Assembly: GCF_025971945.1 (NCBI RefSeq)
Contig: NZ_JAPDHW010000006.1
Coordinates: forward strand, 62,001-126,000
DNA length: 64,000 bases
Source: Chryseobacterium kimseyorum
GTDB lineage: Bacteria; Bacteroidota; Bacteroidia; Flavobacteriales; Weeksellaceae
Reading direction: 5' to 3'
Shown here: positions 25,970 through 35,585 of the stretch, piece after piece
How the letters are laid out: every line of letters starts with the position of its first letter
Position numbering within the stretch: position 1 is the first letter of the stretch
Made by a program: the position numbers and the translations under genes
Notes under the pieces: generated by a model
What the model was told of the DNA's origin: nothing
What the model saw: only the letters and a program-made list of their open reading frames with translations
Databases searched by the model: none

Positions 25970-27571
25970 ATGAAAATCAACAAAATAAAAATATTATTTC
26001 TACTCGGACTTTTCGCTTCTTTCAGCAGTTCATGTTCTGTACAGAAAAGTGCTTCTACAACAAAGAATACAGTTAAAGACAATAGGTATAAAGCCAAACC
26101 TAAAGATTCTGTTATTGCGGTGAAGCCGCAGGTTGTTGCGCCTGTAGACGAAGATTTTAAAGTTAACCTACCGGCGATCAACCGTGAGTTTCGCGGTGCT
26201 TGGATTGCAAGTGTTGCCAACATCAACTGGCCATCAAGAAATAATTTATCGGTTGAGCAGCAAAAGGCAGAAGCGATAAGTATGCTGAATATGCTTCAGG
26301 AAAATAATTTTAACGCGGTGATTTTTCAGGCGCGTCCGTCTGCGGATGCCTTATATACAAGCGAACTGGAGCCTTGGTCTTATTTCCTGACGGGAAAAAC
26401 AGGTGAACCGCCTTATCCGAATTACGATCCATTACAGTTTTGGATCGAGGAATCCCACAAACGAGGAATGGAGCTGCATGTCTGGTTAAATCCTTACAGA
26501 GCCCATCATTCTAACGGCGGAACGGTTTCTAATCAGTCGATGGTCAATAAGCTTTCAGATATTACCATAAAATTAAAAAATGGAATGTACTGGTTTGATC
26601 CTGCCAATCCTAAAACGCAGGGACATGTTTCTAATGTTGTTAAAGATTTAGTGAAAAGATACGATCTCGATGCCATTCATTTTGATGATTATTTTTATCC
26701 TTATGCCACGTATAACAGAGGTGCAGATTTCCCGGATCATGCGAGCTGGAACGCATATCAGAGTTCAGGCGGAACATTGACAAGAGCAGACTGGAGGAGA
26801 GACAGCGTCAATAAATTTGTAGAAAGAATTTATAAAGAAATTCACGCCGAGAAAAACCACGTTCGTTTCGGGATCAGTCCGTTTGGTATCTGGAAACCTG
26901 GATTTCCGGAAGGAGTTGTGGGCTCTTCACAATATGATGAGCTTTATGCTGATGCGAAATTATGGTTAAATAAAGGTTGGGTAGATTACTTTTCTCCACA
27001 GCTATACTGGCCAATAGAATCGAAAGGGCAGCCTTTTGCCAATCTGTTAAATTGGTGGAAATCTGAAAACACCATGAACCGTCATCTCTGGCCTGGGTTA
27101 AATACGGTTGAAATAAAGACTGCCGACCGACCTACAGAAATCAAAAATCAGATTGAACTGTCAAGACAGATCCTAAATAATGATGCAGGAGAAGTTCACT
27201 GGAGTATTGCGGGTTTAACTAAAAATTCAAATATGCTTCCTACCCTGAAGAATGGACCTTACAAAGAAAAAGCTTTAACACCAAAAAGCCCGTGGATAAA
27301 AGCGGGTCCATTAGAAAAACCGACTTTGTTTACAAACGATAACGGAAGTTTTATCCAGACGAGCTGGAGTTCTAAAAATATCGCAAATGTCTTCCAATGG
27401 GTTCTTTTCAAACAGTATAACGGAATTTGGGAAACTGAAATCTTAACTTTGGAAACACTTTCAAAGGAAATTCCGAAAAGTAAAGACGGGAAAATTCTGA
27501 ATGCGGTTGCCATTAAAGCTATTGACCGATTGGGTAATGAAAGTAATTATATGGCAAAAAAAGTCAGGTAG
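25970..27571 (+). CDS. Lipoprotein with GHL10 (family 10-like) glycosidase domain
   Basis: ATG 25970 gives MKINKIKILFLLGLFASF with lipobox SSSC; a TTG nine bases upstream is less likely. The domain begins INREFRGAWIASVANINWPS and continues with QARPSADALYTSELEPWSYFL, GMELHVWLNPYRAHH, LDAIHFDDYFYPY and FGISPFGIWKP, the signature of the GHL10/DUF187 family (YngK-like). Family 10-type glycosidase folds carry the acids seen in HFDDYF and the SPFGIW region. The C-terminal 100 residues look like a fibronectin-type domain. It is attached to a membrane and probably acts on a cell-wall or environmental polysaccharide. Confidence 0.9.
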   Translation: MKINKIKILFLLGLFASFSSSCSVQKSASTTKNTVKDNRYKAKPKDSVIAVKPQVVAPVDEDFKVNLPAINREFRGAWIASVANINWPSRNNLSVEQQKAEAISMLNMLQENNFNAVIFQARPSADALYTSELEPWSYFLTGKTGEPPYPNYDPLQFWIEESHKRGMELHVWLNPYRAHHSNGGTVSNQSMVNKLSDITIKLKNGMYWFDPANPKTQGHVSNVVKDLVKRYDLDAIHFDDYFYPYATYNRGADFPDHASWNAYQSSGGTLTRADWRRDSVNKFVERIYKEIHAEKNHVRFGISPFGIWKPGFPEGVVGSSQYDELYADAKLWLNKGWVDYFSPQLYWPIESKGQPFANLLNWWKSENTMNRHLWPGLNTVEIKTADRPTEIKNQIELSRQILNNDAGEVHWSIAGLTKNSNMLPTLKNGPYKEKALTPKSPWIKAGPLEKPTLFTNDNGSFIQTSWSSKNIANVFQWVLFKQYNGIWETEILTLETLSKEIPKSKDGKILNAVAIKAIDRLGNESNYMAKKVR

Positions 27572-27691
27572 AGAGTTGGTGTTGGAGAGTTTGAGGATTG
27601 GAAAGTGGCAACATTTGCTGATGTCTCTACATTGTGAAGAATAAAACCATCGATATTTTCATGATGATCTTAAATAGATTGTAATTCATAT

Positions 27692-27726
27692 AAAAAGTCA
27701 GTTCAGTATAGTGAACTGGCTTTTTT
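27692..27726 (+). terminator. Terminator after the glycosidase gene
   Basis: AAAAAGTCAGTTCA, loop GTATAG, TGAACTGGCTTTTTT with one G-U pair. It lies in the 297-bp gap before ferritin, which holds nothing else obvious. Confidence 0.85.
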
Positions 27727-27868
27727 ATTTTAGACTCACTATAAATTATATTGTTAAGATGATGATTAATAGTCAATTATATTTTACATGTTTTCAATTA
27801 TAAATTGAAATTCTTTTATCGGAATCATTTTTGTATCCTTTACGTTACAAATACTAAAATATACGATT

Positions 27869-28420
27869 ATGAACACTAATAGACTTTCACCAAGACTGGA
27901 ACAGGCACTAAGTGACCAGATGAATACCGAAGATTTACAATCCAGAGTTTATTTCTCTTACGGAATCTGGGCAGCTGATAAAGGGTATGGTGGAATTTCA
28001 AACTTTCTTTTCCGTCACGCACAGGAAGAGAGAGATCATGCAGTAAAATTTATGCAGTACGTACTCAACAGAGGCGGTAAACCAACAATCACGGCGCTAC
28101 CTTCACCAGGCCAGGAGCCGGCAAGTCTTACAGACTGTTTCGATCTTGTTTTCAAACATGAGGTAGATAACACGACTGCAATTTACAATCTCGTAAATAT
28201 TGCTTTTGAAGAAAAAGACTGGGCTTCATGGAACTTCCTACAGTGGTTTGTAAAAGAACAGATCGAAGAAGAAACTTTCGCAATGAATTTAATTGACAAA
28301 TTAAAAATTGCCGGTGGAGACAGAGCAAGCGACGAGTCATTATTCACACTCGATAAAACATTAGAAACGCTTCCGGATGATGCAGAATTGGCACAGGATG
28401 CTACAGGAGCAAATCCATAA
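27869..28420 (+). CDS. Bacterial ferritin, 183 aa
   Basis: The product is an iron-storage ferritin that oxidises ferrous iron and forms a 24-subunit shell. The four-helix bundle starts LSPRLEQALSDQMNTEDLQS. The ferroxidase motif HAQEERDHAVKFMQYVLNRGG has the EExxH arrangement, and FVKEQIEEETFAMNLIDKL gives the second-site acids. The tail after residue 150 is longer and acidic compared with E. coli FtnA. It is monocistronic, between two terminators, and has no clear Fur-like box in the visible upstream region. Confidence 0.93.
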   Translation: MNTNRLSPRLEQALSDQMNTEDLQSRVYFSYGIWAADKGYGGISNFLFRHAQEERDHAVKFMQYVLNRGGKPTITALPSPGQEPASLTDCFDLVFKHEVDNTTAIYNLVNIAFEEKDWASWNFLQWFVKEQIEEETFAMNLIDKLKIAGGDRASDESLFTLDKTLETLPDDAELAQDATGANP

Positions 28421-28447
28421 AAGCACAACGATAAATTATTATTTCTG

Positions 28448-28479
28448 AAAATCTGTCAAATATTTGGCAGATTTTTTTT
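28448..28479 (+). terminator. Terminator of ferritin
   Basis: AAAATCTGTCAAA / TTTGGCAGATTTT stem (one G-U pair) followed by a T run. Confidence 0.85.
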
Positions 28480-28504
28480 ATTATGAAAATCACCTTAAAA
28501 TTAC

Positions 28505-28512
28505 TATCTTTG
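28505..28512 (+). promoter_or_regulatory. -7 element of the ychF promoter
   Basis: TATCTTTG is an exact TAnnTTTG match, 126 bp upstream of the ychF ATG. The long leader includes a C+G-richer segment near 28590 (GCTGCCGGAAGG) that might be structured. Confidence 0.55.
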
Positions 28513-28638
28513 CACACCTTTATTTGTAATACGCAGGAACGCTATCACACTGAATTTATTGAAGTGAAAAGCCGATTGCCAAAGCAATAAAACATGCTGC
28601 CGGAAGGTTGCATAACATTAATAAAATAAAATTTCGTT

Positions 28639-29730
28639 ATGAAATGTGGAATCGTAGGCTTACCGAATGTAGGTAAATCAACTCTTTTTAACTGCTTAAG
28701 CAACGCTAAAGCGCAATCAGCCAATTATCCTTTCTGTACAATTGAGCCTAACTTAGGAACAGTTTCTGTACCGGATCAGAGATTATTTGAGCTTGAAAAA
28801 CTGGTAAATCCTGAAAGAGTTTTGCCGGCTGTTGTAGAGATCGTTGATATTGCCGGTCTGGTAAAGGGAGCAAGCAAGGGTGAAGGTTTGGGAAATCAGT
28901 TCCTGGCTAACATCAGAGAGTGCGAAGCGATTATTCACGTTTTAAGATGTTTTGAAAACGGAAATATCATCCACGTTGAAGGTACTGTAGATCCGATGAG
29001 AGATAAAGAAATTATCGACATCGAGCTTCAGCTGAAAGATTTAGAAACTGTAGGAAAAGCAGTTGAAAAAGCTAAAAAATTCATCAAGTCTGGAAAGAAA
29101 GAAGATATTCTGACGTATGAAACGCTTCATAATCTTGAAAAATTTATCGAAGACGGTAAAAATGCAAGAGAATTCCCAATGGATGATTTTGCAAAATCTA
29201 TTATATCAGATGTTCAGTTGTTGACCAACAAACCTGTTCTTTACGTTTGTAATGTAGATGAAAATTCTATCAAAAACGGAAACGAATGGATTGCAAAGAT
29301 CGAAGAAATGGCTCAGAAAGAAAATGCTGAAGTGGTAGTTTTAGCTGCTCAGATCGAAGCCGACATCAACGAACTGGATACTTTCGAGGAGAGAGAAATT
29401 TTCTTGGAAGAATTAGGCTTAACTGAACCGGGAGTTAACCGTTTGATCAGAAAAGCTTACGATTTATTGAAACTTCAAACCTACTTCACTGCTGGAGTAA
29501 AAGAAGTGAGAGCATGGACGATTGGACAAGGCTGGACAGCGCCTCAGGCTGCGGGTGTTATTCACACCGATTTTGAAAAAGGTTTCATCCGAGCAGAAGT
29601 GATCAAGTATAATGATTACGTGAGTTACGGAACTGAAGCTAAAGTAAAAGAAGCTGGGAAGCTTTCTGTTGAAGGTAAAGAATACATCGTACAGGACGGT
29701 GATATTATGCACTTCAGATTTAATGTTTAA
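28639..29730 (+). CDS. ychF: Redox-regulated ATPase YchF (Obg family)
   Basis: This Obg-family P-loop protein prefers ATP and binds the ribosome. The P-loop is GLPNVGKSTLFN (residues 7-18), the switch region FCTIEPNLGTV, and the G3-equivalent VDIAGLVKGASKGEGLGNQFL. LYVCNVDE stands where G proteins have NKxD, as in YchF. The coiled-coil and C-terminal TGS domain follow (AWTIGQGWTAPQAAGVIHTDF, GTEAKVKEAGK). At 363 aa it has the standard length. A strong terminator follows at 29764. Confidence 0.97.
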   Translation: MKCGIVGLPNVGKSTLFNCLSNAKAQSANYPFCTIEPNLGTVSVPDQRLFELEKLVNPERVLPAVVEIVDIAGLVKGASKGEGLGNQFLANIRECEAIIHVLRCFENGNIIHVEGTVDPMRDKEIIDIELQLKDLETVGKAVEKAKKFIKSGKKEDILTYETLHNLEKFIEDGKNAREFPMDDFAKSIISDVQLLTNKPVLYVCNVDENSIKNGNEWIAKIEEMAQKENAEVVVLAAQIEADINELDTFEEREIFLEELGLTEPGVNRLIRKAYDLLKLQTYFTAGVKEVRAWTIGQGWTAPQAAGVIHTDFEKGFIRAEVIKYNDYVSYGTEAKVKEAGKLSVEGKEYIVQDGDIMHFRFNV

Positions 29731-29763
29731 AAGTATTAAAAGTTAGTTATAGTATTTTAAAAG

Positions 29764-29793
29764 AGCGCTCCCATGAATTTGGGAGCGCTTTTA
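29764..29793 (+). terminator. Terminator of ychF
   Basis: AGCGCTCCCA, loop TGAATT, TGGGAGCGCT followed by TTTT. Confidence 0.88.
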
Positions 29794-29956
29794 TTATGAG
29801 TAAATCGTCATTAGTGGTGCCTTTTTTTATTTGTTTTTAATTTTAATAAAATGATTTTTTAAACTGACGTGAATTTTCGACATTTGAATCTCCAATTATA
29901 AAAATGCTGTATTAAAATTTTATTCAGATATAAACAATCAGAGCATAACTTATTCC

Positions 29957-29964
29957 TATATTTG
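29957..29964 (+). promoter_or_regulatory. -7 element of the AraC-gene promoter
   Basis: TATATTTG, exact TAnnTTTG, 20 bp before the ATG at 29984; no TTG at the expected -33 position. Confidence 0.5.
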
Positions 29965-29983
29965 AATTATACAAATTCTCATC

Positions 29984-30922
29984 ATGGAAAAAATAGCTCA
30001 CGCTTCCCTGGAAGATTTTTACGGCGAGATGGCCAGCAGATTAGGAAAAGATTTGGAAAGCATCTTTCCTAAAGGTCTTCATAAAGATATCGGCCATTTT
30101 AATGTTTTTGATATTGCACAAACGCTTGCAACTGTCAAAAGGACATCTGAAATGCCTTACAACAGGAGGAAATATTATAAAATAAGTCTCATCAGAGGAA
30201 AAAACAGAGCAGAATATGCAGACAAAGTTATTTCGATAAAAAAGAATGCGCTGCTTTTTGCAACCCCAAAAGTTCCATATCATTATGTTCCTGAAGATGC
30301 AGATCAGAAAGGAAGTTTCTGCGTTTTTACTGCTGATTTTTTCACTAAAAATTCATCACAGCATGTTTTGGAAGATTTGCCTCTGTTTCAGCCGGGAGCA
30401 ATTCCAGTCTTTGAAATTGATGATGAGCTTGCTGATGAAATTGAATTTCTGTTTTCAAAAATCAAAAAAGAGATTGATTCTGAGTATGCTTTCAAATATG
30501 ACCTGATCCGTAATTATGTTTTTGAACTGATTCATTACGGACAAAAATTACAACCCGCGGCCAAAACTTCAACTTCGCAAAATGCATCCCACCGTGTCGT
30601 ATCTCTGTTTATTGAACTGCTGGAAAGACAGTTTCCCATTGAGTCTCCCGATCAGAGAATTCAATTGAAAGTTGCCAAAGATTATGCGGAAAGATTGGCC
30701 ATCCATGTGAATTATTTAAACAAAAATTTAAAAGAAAGCACAGGGAAAACCACCACCGAATTTATTGCTGACCGTGTTATACAGGAAGCTAAAATATTAC
30801 TAAAGCAGACAAAATGGAATATCTCAGAAATTTCCTATGCTTTGGGATTTGAGGAAATTGCTCACTTCTCCAATTTCTTCAAACGGAAAACATCATTTGC
30901 ACCACTTGAATTTCGGTCATGA
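29984..30922 (+). CDS. AraC-family transcriptional regulator
   Basis: Residues 1-190 form a cupin-like sensing domain (YYKISLIRGKNRAEYADKVI, FATPKVPYHYVPEDADQKGSF). The last 110 residues are the AraC DNA-binding domain with two helix-turn-helix motifs: LAIHVNYLNKNLKESTGKTT, then WNISEISYALGFEEIAHFSN followed by FFKRKTSFAPLEFR. It lies 85 bp upstream of an SDR oxidoreductase on the same strand, a common regulator and target arrangement, so it probably controls that gene in response to a small molecule. The ligand is unknown. Confidence 0.93.
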   Translation: MEKIAHASLEDFYGEMASRLGKDLESIFPKGLHKDIGHFNVFDIAQTLATVKRTSEMPYNRRKYYKISLIRGKNRAEYADKVISIKKNALLFATPKVPYHYVPEDADQKGSFCVFTADFFTKNSSQHVLEDLPLFQPGAIPVFEIDDELADEIEFLFSKIKKEIDSEYAFKYDLIRNYVFELIHYGQKLQPAAKTSTSQNASHRVVSLFIELLERQFPIESPDQRIQLKVAKDYAERLAIHVNYLNKNLKESTGKTTTEFIADRVIQEAKILLKQTKWNISEISYALGFEEIAHFSNFFKRKTSFAPLEFRS

Positions 30923-31007
30923 TTTGATTTATGCAAATTTCAGATTGATTGAAGCAAATGAATGACCGTAAAAATGACGCAACTTTGTCCCAATAAAAAT
31001 ATTAAAA

Positions 31008-31769
31008 ATGAATACAGCAAAAGTAGCTTTAGTAACAGGCGGAAGCCGTGGATTAGGAAAAAATTCAGCATTGAAAATTGCTGAGAAAGGTTTGGACGTT
31101 ATCATTACGTATCATAGCAATAAAGAAGAAGCTGAAAACGTCGTGAATGAAATTAAAGCTTTGGGCAGAAATGCAGCAGCTTTTCAGTTGGATACAAGAG
31201 ATGTCAAAAGTTTTGATTCATTTATTAAAAATGTAAACGATCATCTTAAAGCAAATACAGAGAGTGGAAACATTGACTTCCTGATTAACAATGCGGGAAC
31301 TGCTTTGTATTCTCCGATTACAGAAACTACCGAAGAGCAGGTGGACGATATGTTCAATATACATTTTAAAGGGGTATTCTTTCTGACGCAGAAATTTTTG
31401 CCATTCTTGAACGATGGTGGCGGAATTATTAATATTTCTTCAGGATTGGCAAGATTTGCTCAACCGGGATCATCAGTTTACGGTTCGATGAAAGCAGGTG
31501 TTGAAATGCTGACAAAATATATGGCAAAGGAATTGGGATCCAGAAAAATCAAAGTGAATGCAGTTGCTCCGGGCGCAATTGAAACCGATTTCGGCGGAGG
31601 AAGAACGAGAGATGACAAAAATATCAACGCAATGATTGCCGGAAATACAGCTTTAGGCAGAGTAGGCCTTCCCGATGATATTGGTGGAGTAGTAGCCTTT
31701 CTTTGTACTGAAGATGCACGTTGGATTACTGCTCAGAGAATTGAGGTTTCAGGCGGAATGTTTTTTTAA
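31008..31769 (+). CDS. SDR-family oxidoreductase, 253 aa
   Basis: The product is a classical short-chain dehydrogenase/reductase. The NAD(P)-binding motif is VTGGSRGLGKNSALKIAE, followed by DFLINNAGTALYS (NNAG motif). The catalytic part has NISSGLARFAQPGSSVYGSMKAG (Ser and YxxxK). KVNAVAPGAIETDF and ALGRVGLPDDIGGVVAFLCT complete the family pattern. Arg in the first glycine-rich loop suggests NADPH use. The substrate is unknown. A CAACTTTG near 30980 is a near-match to the -7 element, so it may have its own promoter besides transcription from the AraC gene. Confidence 0.92.
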   Translation: MNTAKVALVTGGSRGLGKNSALKIAEKGLDVIITYHSNKEEAENVVNEIKALGRNAAAFQLDTRDVKSFDSFIKNVNDHLKANTESGNIDFLINNAGTALYSPITETTEEQVDDMFNIHFKGVFFLTQKFLPFLNDGGGIINISSGLARFAQPGSSVYGSMKAGVEMLTKYMAKELGSRKIKVNAVAPGAIETDFGGGRTRDDKNINAMIAGNTALGRVGLPDDIGGVVAFLCTEDARWITAQRIEVSGGMFF

Positions 31770-31779
31770 ACAATATTTT

Positions 31780-31850
31780 ATCTCTCGCAGATTAAGCGGA
31801 TTAGGCAGACTAAATAAAAATCTGCTTGAATTGTTGAATCTGCGAGAGAT
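31780..31850. terminator. Bidirectional terminator between convergent genes
   Basis: ATCTCTCGCAGATT (31780-31793) pairs with AATCTGCGAGAGAT (31837-31850). The loop holds a second imperfect stem with GCAGA/TCTGC. A/T runs lie on both sides. It serves the SDR gene on the plus strand and the aminotransferase on the minus strand. Confidence 0.75.
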
Positions 31851-31858
31851 TTAATTTT

Positions 31859-33007
31859 TTATAACTTGGCCAAATTCTCAATCGCTCTCTCAAGAGTTTC
31901 CTGTTTCTTGGCAAAGCATAATCTGATGACATTTTCATTCAGTTTATTTTTATAAAAAGATGAGAACGGAACGCTCGCCACTTTGTGAGTAACCGTTAAT
32001 TCCTGAGCAAAATCAAAATCAGATCTGTCTGAAATTTTATCATATTTTAAAGCCTGAAAATAGGTTCCCTCGCAATCAAGCAGTTCAAATGAACTCTGTG
32101 CCAAGCCCTGTCTCAAAAAATCTCTTTTCTCCTGAAAAAACCGGTTTAGGCCAAGATAATGTTCATCATTTTTCATGTATTCTGCCAGTGCCAGCTGAAT
32201 CGGTGTGTTGACAGAAAATACATTGAACTGATGGATTTTTCTAAACTCATCTGTCAATGCTTTTGGAGCGGCACAGTAGCCAATTTTCCAGCCGGTTACA
32301 TGAAACAGTTTTCCGAATGACGCCACCAAGAGACTTCTTTCTTTAAGCTCGGGATGTTTACAGATGCTTAAATGTTCTTTTCCGTCATAGACAATATTCT
32401 CATATACTTCATCACTCAAAATCAATATGGAAGTGTCTTTTACAATTTTAATTAATTCCTGAATATCATTCTCCTTTAAAATCTTTCCTGAAGGATTGTT
32501 CGGATTATTGAGAATAATCATTTTCGTTTTTTCCGAAACCAAATCTTTCACCACACTCCAATCGATTTCATAGTCGGGAGCTTTCATCTCAAAACGTTTT
32601 ACAATTCCCCCGAAAAGCTCTACCGTTGGTTCGTAGCAATCATAAGCGGGTTCGAAAATAATGACTTCATCATCTTTTTTTACGAAAGTGGCAATCGTTG
32701 TGAAAATTGCCTGAGTTCCGCCTGCGGTAATAGTAATTTCCGAATCAGGATGATAAACCGCCTGATGACTGTTCTCTATTTTTCTTGCAATTTCCTCTTT
32801 CAGACCTATCATTCCTCCCATGGGAGCATACTGGTTAAATCCTTTTTGAATAAAATGATTTACATGATCCAATAGCTCCGAATCGGGCATAAAATCAGGA
32901 AAACCCTGTGAAAGATTAATGGCTTCATTTTCATTGGCCAACTGAGTCATCTGACTGAAAATAGTGGTTCCTACATTTGAAAGTTTAGAAAAAGGAAGTT
33001 GTATCAT
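31859..33007 (-). CDS. PLP-dependent aminotransferase, methionine aminotransferase (YbdL) type
   Basis: This fold-type I aminotransferase has INLSQGFPDF at the N-terminus, QYAPMGGMIGLKEEIA, EPAYDCYEPTVELFGG, NNPNNPSGK and the Schiff-base lysine in SFGKLFHVTGWKIGY. VIRLCFAKKQETLERAIENL is at the end. The LSQGFPDF and FHVTGWK details are those of the YbdL/kynurenine aminotransferase-like group, which in bacteria uses methionine as amino donor. Length 382 aa is typical. It is divergent from parE, with a 190-bp shared intergenic region. Confidence 0.9.
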   Translation of the reverse strand: MIQLPFSKLSNVGTTIFSQMTQLANENEAINLSQGFPDFMPDSELLDHVNHFIQKGFNQYAPMGGMIGLKEEIARKIENSHQAVYHPDSEITITAGGTQAIFTTIATFVKKDDEVIIFEPAYDCYEPTVELFGGIVKRFEMKAPDYEIDWSVVKDLVSEKTKMIILNNPNNPSGKILKENDIQELIKIVKDTSILILSDEVYENIVYDGKEHLSICKHPELKERSLLVASFGKLFHVTGWKIGYCAAPKALTDEFRKIHQFNVFSVNTPIQLALAEYMKNDEHYLGLNRFFQEKRDFLRQGLAQSSFELLDCEGTYFQALKYDKISDRSDFDFAQELTVTHKVASVPFSSFYKNKLNENVIRLCFAKKQETLERAIENLAKL

Positions 33008-33153
33008 GAACGAGATTTTTTTTGCGTAGTTCGAATGTACAGCAATTTTTGAAATTTAATCATATTGTAATATTAAAAATTGTTTTGTAACTGAATTAAA
33101 AGCGTGTTTTGTAAGAAAAATACTAAAAAAACAAACTGAAATATTCGGATATT

Positions 33154-33183
33154 TTTGTTCAATTCCGTACTTTTGTATGTTTG
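33154..33183 (+). promoter_or_regulatory. Promoter of the parE cluster
   Basis: TTTG (33154-33157), 18 bp, TATGTTTG (33176-33183), 12 bp before the ATG at 33196. A second possible -7 (TACTTTTG) overlaps just upstream. Confidence 0.75.
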
Positions 33184-33195
33184 CTGAAATAATCT

Positions 33196-35085
33196 ATGTC
33201 ACAAGAAATAAACCCTGTATATTCCGAAGATAACATCAGAACCCTCGATTGGCAGGAGCATATTCGTTTACGTCCCGGTATGTACATCGGGAAGCTGGGC
33301 GATGGCTCATCTGCGGATGATGGTATCTATATTTTGCTGAAAGAAATTCTAGATAACTCGATTGATGAGTTCAGAATGAAATCCGGTAAAAGAATTGAAA
33401 TAAAAGTCGACGACGGAAAAGTTACGATTCGTGATTTCGGTCGTGGAATTCCTTTAGGAAAAGTCGTGGATGCCGTTTCTAAAATGAATACCGGTGGTAA
33501 ATACGACAGCAAGGCCTTTAAAAAATCTGTTGGTTTGAATGGTGTTGGAACGAAAGCGGTAAATGCACTTTCAGACTATTTCAGAGTCCGTTCTTTCCGT
33601 GAAGGGAAAATGAAGATGGCTGAGTTCTCAAGAGGAATTATCACCGAAGATCACGCCGAAAAAGATACGTCAGACAGAAACGGAACAGAGATTTCTTTCG
33701 TGCCGGATGCTGATATTTTCCTGCATTTTAAATTCAGAAAAGAGTATATCGAAAGAATGCTCCGCAATTATTCTTATCTGAATCCGGGACTGAAGATACT
33801 TTTTAACGGTGAAACTTTCTATTCTGAAAACGGTCTTAAAGATTTGTTGGAAGAAGAGCTGGAAAGTGATGTACTGTATCCGATTGTTCATTTGAGAGAT
33901 AATGACATCGAACTGGCGGTAACGCATACCGACAAATCTCAGACAGAAACTTACTTTTCATTCGTAAACGGACAGAATACAACGCAGGGTGGTACGCATT
34001 TGAATGCTTTCCGTGAAGCGTATGTGAAAACGATCCGTGAATTTTTCAATAAGAATTTTGACGCATCAGATATTAGAAAGTCGATTGTTGCAGCAATTTC
34101 AATTAATGTGGAAGAACCCGTTTTTGAATCTCAGACGAAAACAAAATTGGGTTCCAACGACATCGGCCCGAACGGTCCGACGGTAAGAATTTTCATCATT
34201 GATTTCCTGAAAAGTAAATTAGATAATTTCCTGCACAAAAATCCTGAGATTGCTGAAGCGATACAGAGAAAAATTTTAATCTCAGAAAGAGAAAGAAAAG
34301 AACTTTCAGGAATTCAGAAATTAGCAAGAGAAAGAGCTAAGAAAGTTTCGCTTCACAATAAGAAACTTCGTGACTGCAGACAGCATTACAACGATCAGAA
34401 GGCAGAAAGAAAAGCTGAAACACAGATTTTCATTACCGAAGGAGATTCTGCATCAGGATCTATCACAAAATCAAGAGATGTAGAAACGCAGGCCGTATTT
34501 TCTCTAAAAGGTAAACCGCTGAACTGTTATGGTTTAACGAAAAAAGTAGTGTATGAAAATGAGGAATTTAACCTTCTTCAGGCAGCTTTAAATATCGAAG
34601 AAAGTCTTGAAGATTTAAGATACAATCAGGTCATTATCGCTACCGATGCCGATGTTGACGGAATGCACATCAGACTTCTGATGATTACCTTTTTCCTTCA
34701 GTTTTTCCCTGATGTAATTAAAAACGGACATTTATATATTCTTCAGACCCCATTATTCAGAGTAAGAAATAAAAAGGAAACAAGATATTGTTACACCGAA
34801 TTGGAAAGAGTGAAAGCCTTAAATGAATTGGGCAAAAATCCTGAAATTACCCGATTTAAAGGTTTGGGAGAAATTTCACCAGACGAATTTAAAAATTTCA
34901 TTGGAAAAGATATTCGCCTTGAGCCGGTTGTTTTGGGTAAAGATCAGACCATCGAGCAACTGTTAGAGTTTTACATGGGGAAAAATACCCCGGACCGACA
35001 GGTTTTTATTCTGGAAAACCTCGTAGTGGAAGATGCCAATATCAGTGATAAAGAAATTATAAGTGAAGTAGAAGAAATTATTTAG
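33196..35085 (+). CDS. parE: DNA topoisomerase IV subunit B (ParE)
   Basis: This ATPase subunit of topoisomerase IV decatenates replicated chromosomes. The GHKL ATP site shows EILDNSIDE (about residue 50-58), FGRGIP (81-86) and [14 protein letters not shown] (113-126). The transducer domain follows, with QTKTKLGS. The TOPRIM domain has [11 protein letters not shown] near 412 and [13 protein letters not shown] near 480. The 629-aa size without a long insert, and its pairing with the ParC-type gene downstream, support ParE rather than GyrB. It starts an apparent operon with a 158-aa membrane protein, parC and a rhomboid protease. Confidence 0.95.
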   Translation: MSQEINPVYSEDNIRTLDWQEHIRLRPGMYIGKLGDGSSADDGIYILLKEILDNSIDEFRMKSGKRIEIKVDDGKVTIRDFGRGIPLGKVVDAVSKMNTGGKYDSKAFKKSVGLNGVGTKAVNALSDYFRVRSFREGKMKMAEFSRGIITEDHAEKDTSDRNGTEISFVPDADIFLHFKFRKEYIERMLRNYSYLNPGLKILFNGETFYSENGLKDLLEEELESDVLYPIVHLRDNDIELAVTHTDKSQTETYFSFVNGQNTTQGGTHLNAFREAYVKTIREFFNKNFDASDIRKSIVAAISINVEEPVFESQTKTKLGSNDIGPNGPTVRIFIIDFLKSKLDNFLHKNPEIAEAIQRKILISERERKELSGIQKLARERAKKVSLHNKKLRDCRQHYNDQKAERKAETQIFITEGDSASGSITKSRDVETQAVFSLKGKPLNCYGLTKKVVYENEEFNLLQAALNIEESLEDLRYNQVIIATDADVDGMHIRLLMITFFLQFFPDVIKNGHLYILQTPLFRVRNKKETRYCYTELERVKALNELGKNPEITRFKGLGEISPDEFKNFIGKDIRLEPVVLGKDQTIEQLLEFYMGKNTPDRQVFILENLVVEDANISDKEIISEVEEII

Positions 35086-35101
35086 AATACAAAGACCACA
35101 A

Positions 35102-35578
35102 ATGAGATTAAGTAACCGTACCAAAGCCCCAGTTTACAATTTCATCAATACATTATTATTAATGATGTTTTTTGGAGGAATTATTGGTTTTATTATAGAG
35201 GAATATAAGTTTCAGATTTTAGGCGCTCTCAGCTATCTGCTGATCATTATTCCGGTTTCGCTGTTAGTACTTTTCTATATCAACGGCAGACAGATATTTG
35301 AATATGACAGCGACGGTGAAGCTCTACATTTTAAAAATAGAAATATTGTACCGTTTCTTAACCAACCATTGAGTGACGAATTTCCAAAGTACAAACTGAT
35401 GAAATTTGAAACAGTAAGTCTGTTATTTGTCAAAAGATTATATGTTACCATTTCCAGTAAAAACAGCGGTTCAACGATCTTAAAGTATGAGATCTCATAT
35501 TTAACTCAGAAAGAAGTCAACGATTTAAAATTTTCGCTTAATAAAGTGATCAAAGCAAACAAAGAAAGAAGACATTAG
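35102..35578 (+). CDS. Small membrane protein between parE and parC, 158 aa
   Basis: Two hydrophobic segments lie near the N-terminus (FINTLLLMMFFGGIIGFII and ILGALSYLLIIIPVSLLVLF), followed by about 100 polar residues (GRQIFEYDSDGEALHFKNRN, VSLLFVKRLYVTISSKNSGS) with a beta-rich pattern resembling the PH-like domains of small bacterial membrane proteins. No family is firmly recognised. It is placed 16 bp after parE and 7 bp before parC, so it is certainly cotranscribed with topoisomerase IV genes; a functional link is not shown by the sequence. Confidence 0.85.
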   Translation: MRLSNRTKAPVYNFINTLLLMMFFGGIIGFIIEEYKFQILGALSYLLIIIPVSLLVLFYINGRQIFEYDSDGEALHFKNRNIVPFLNQPLSDEFPKYKLMKFETVSLLFVKRLYVTISSKNSGSTILKYEISYLTQKEVNDLKFSLNKVIKANKERRH

Positions 35579-35585
35579 GAAAGTA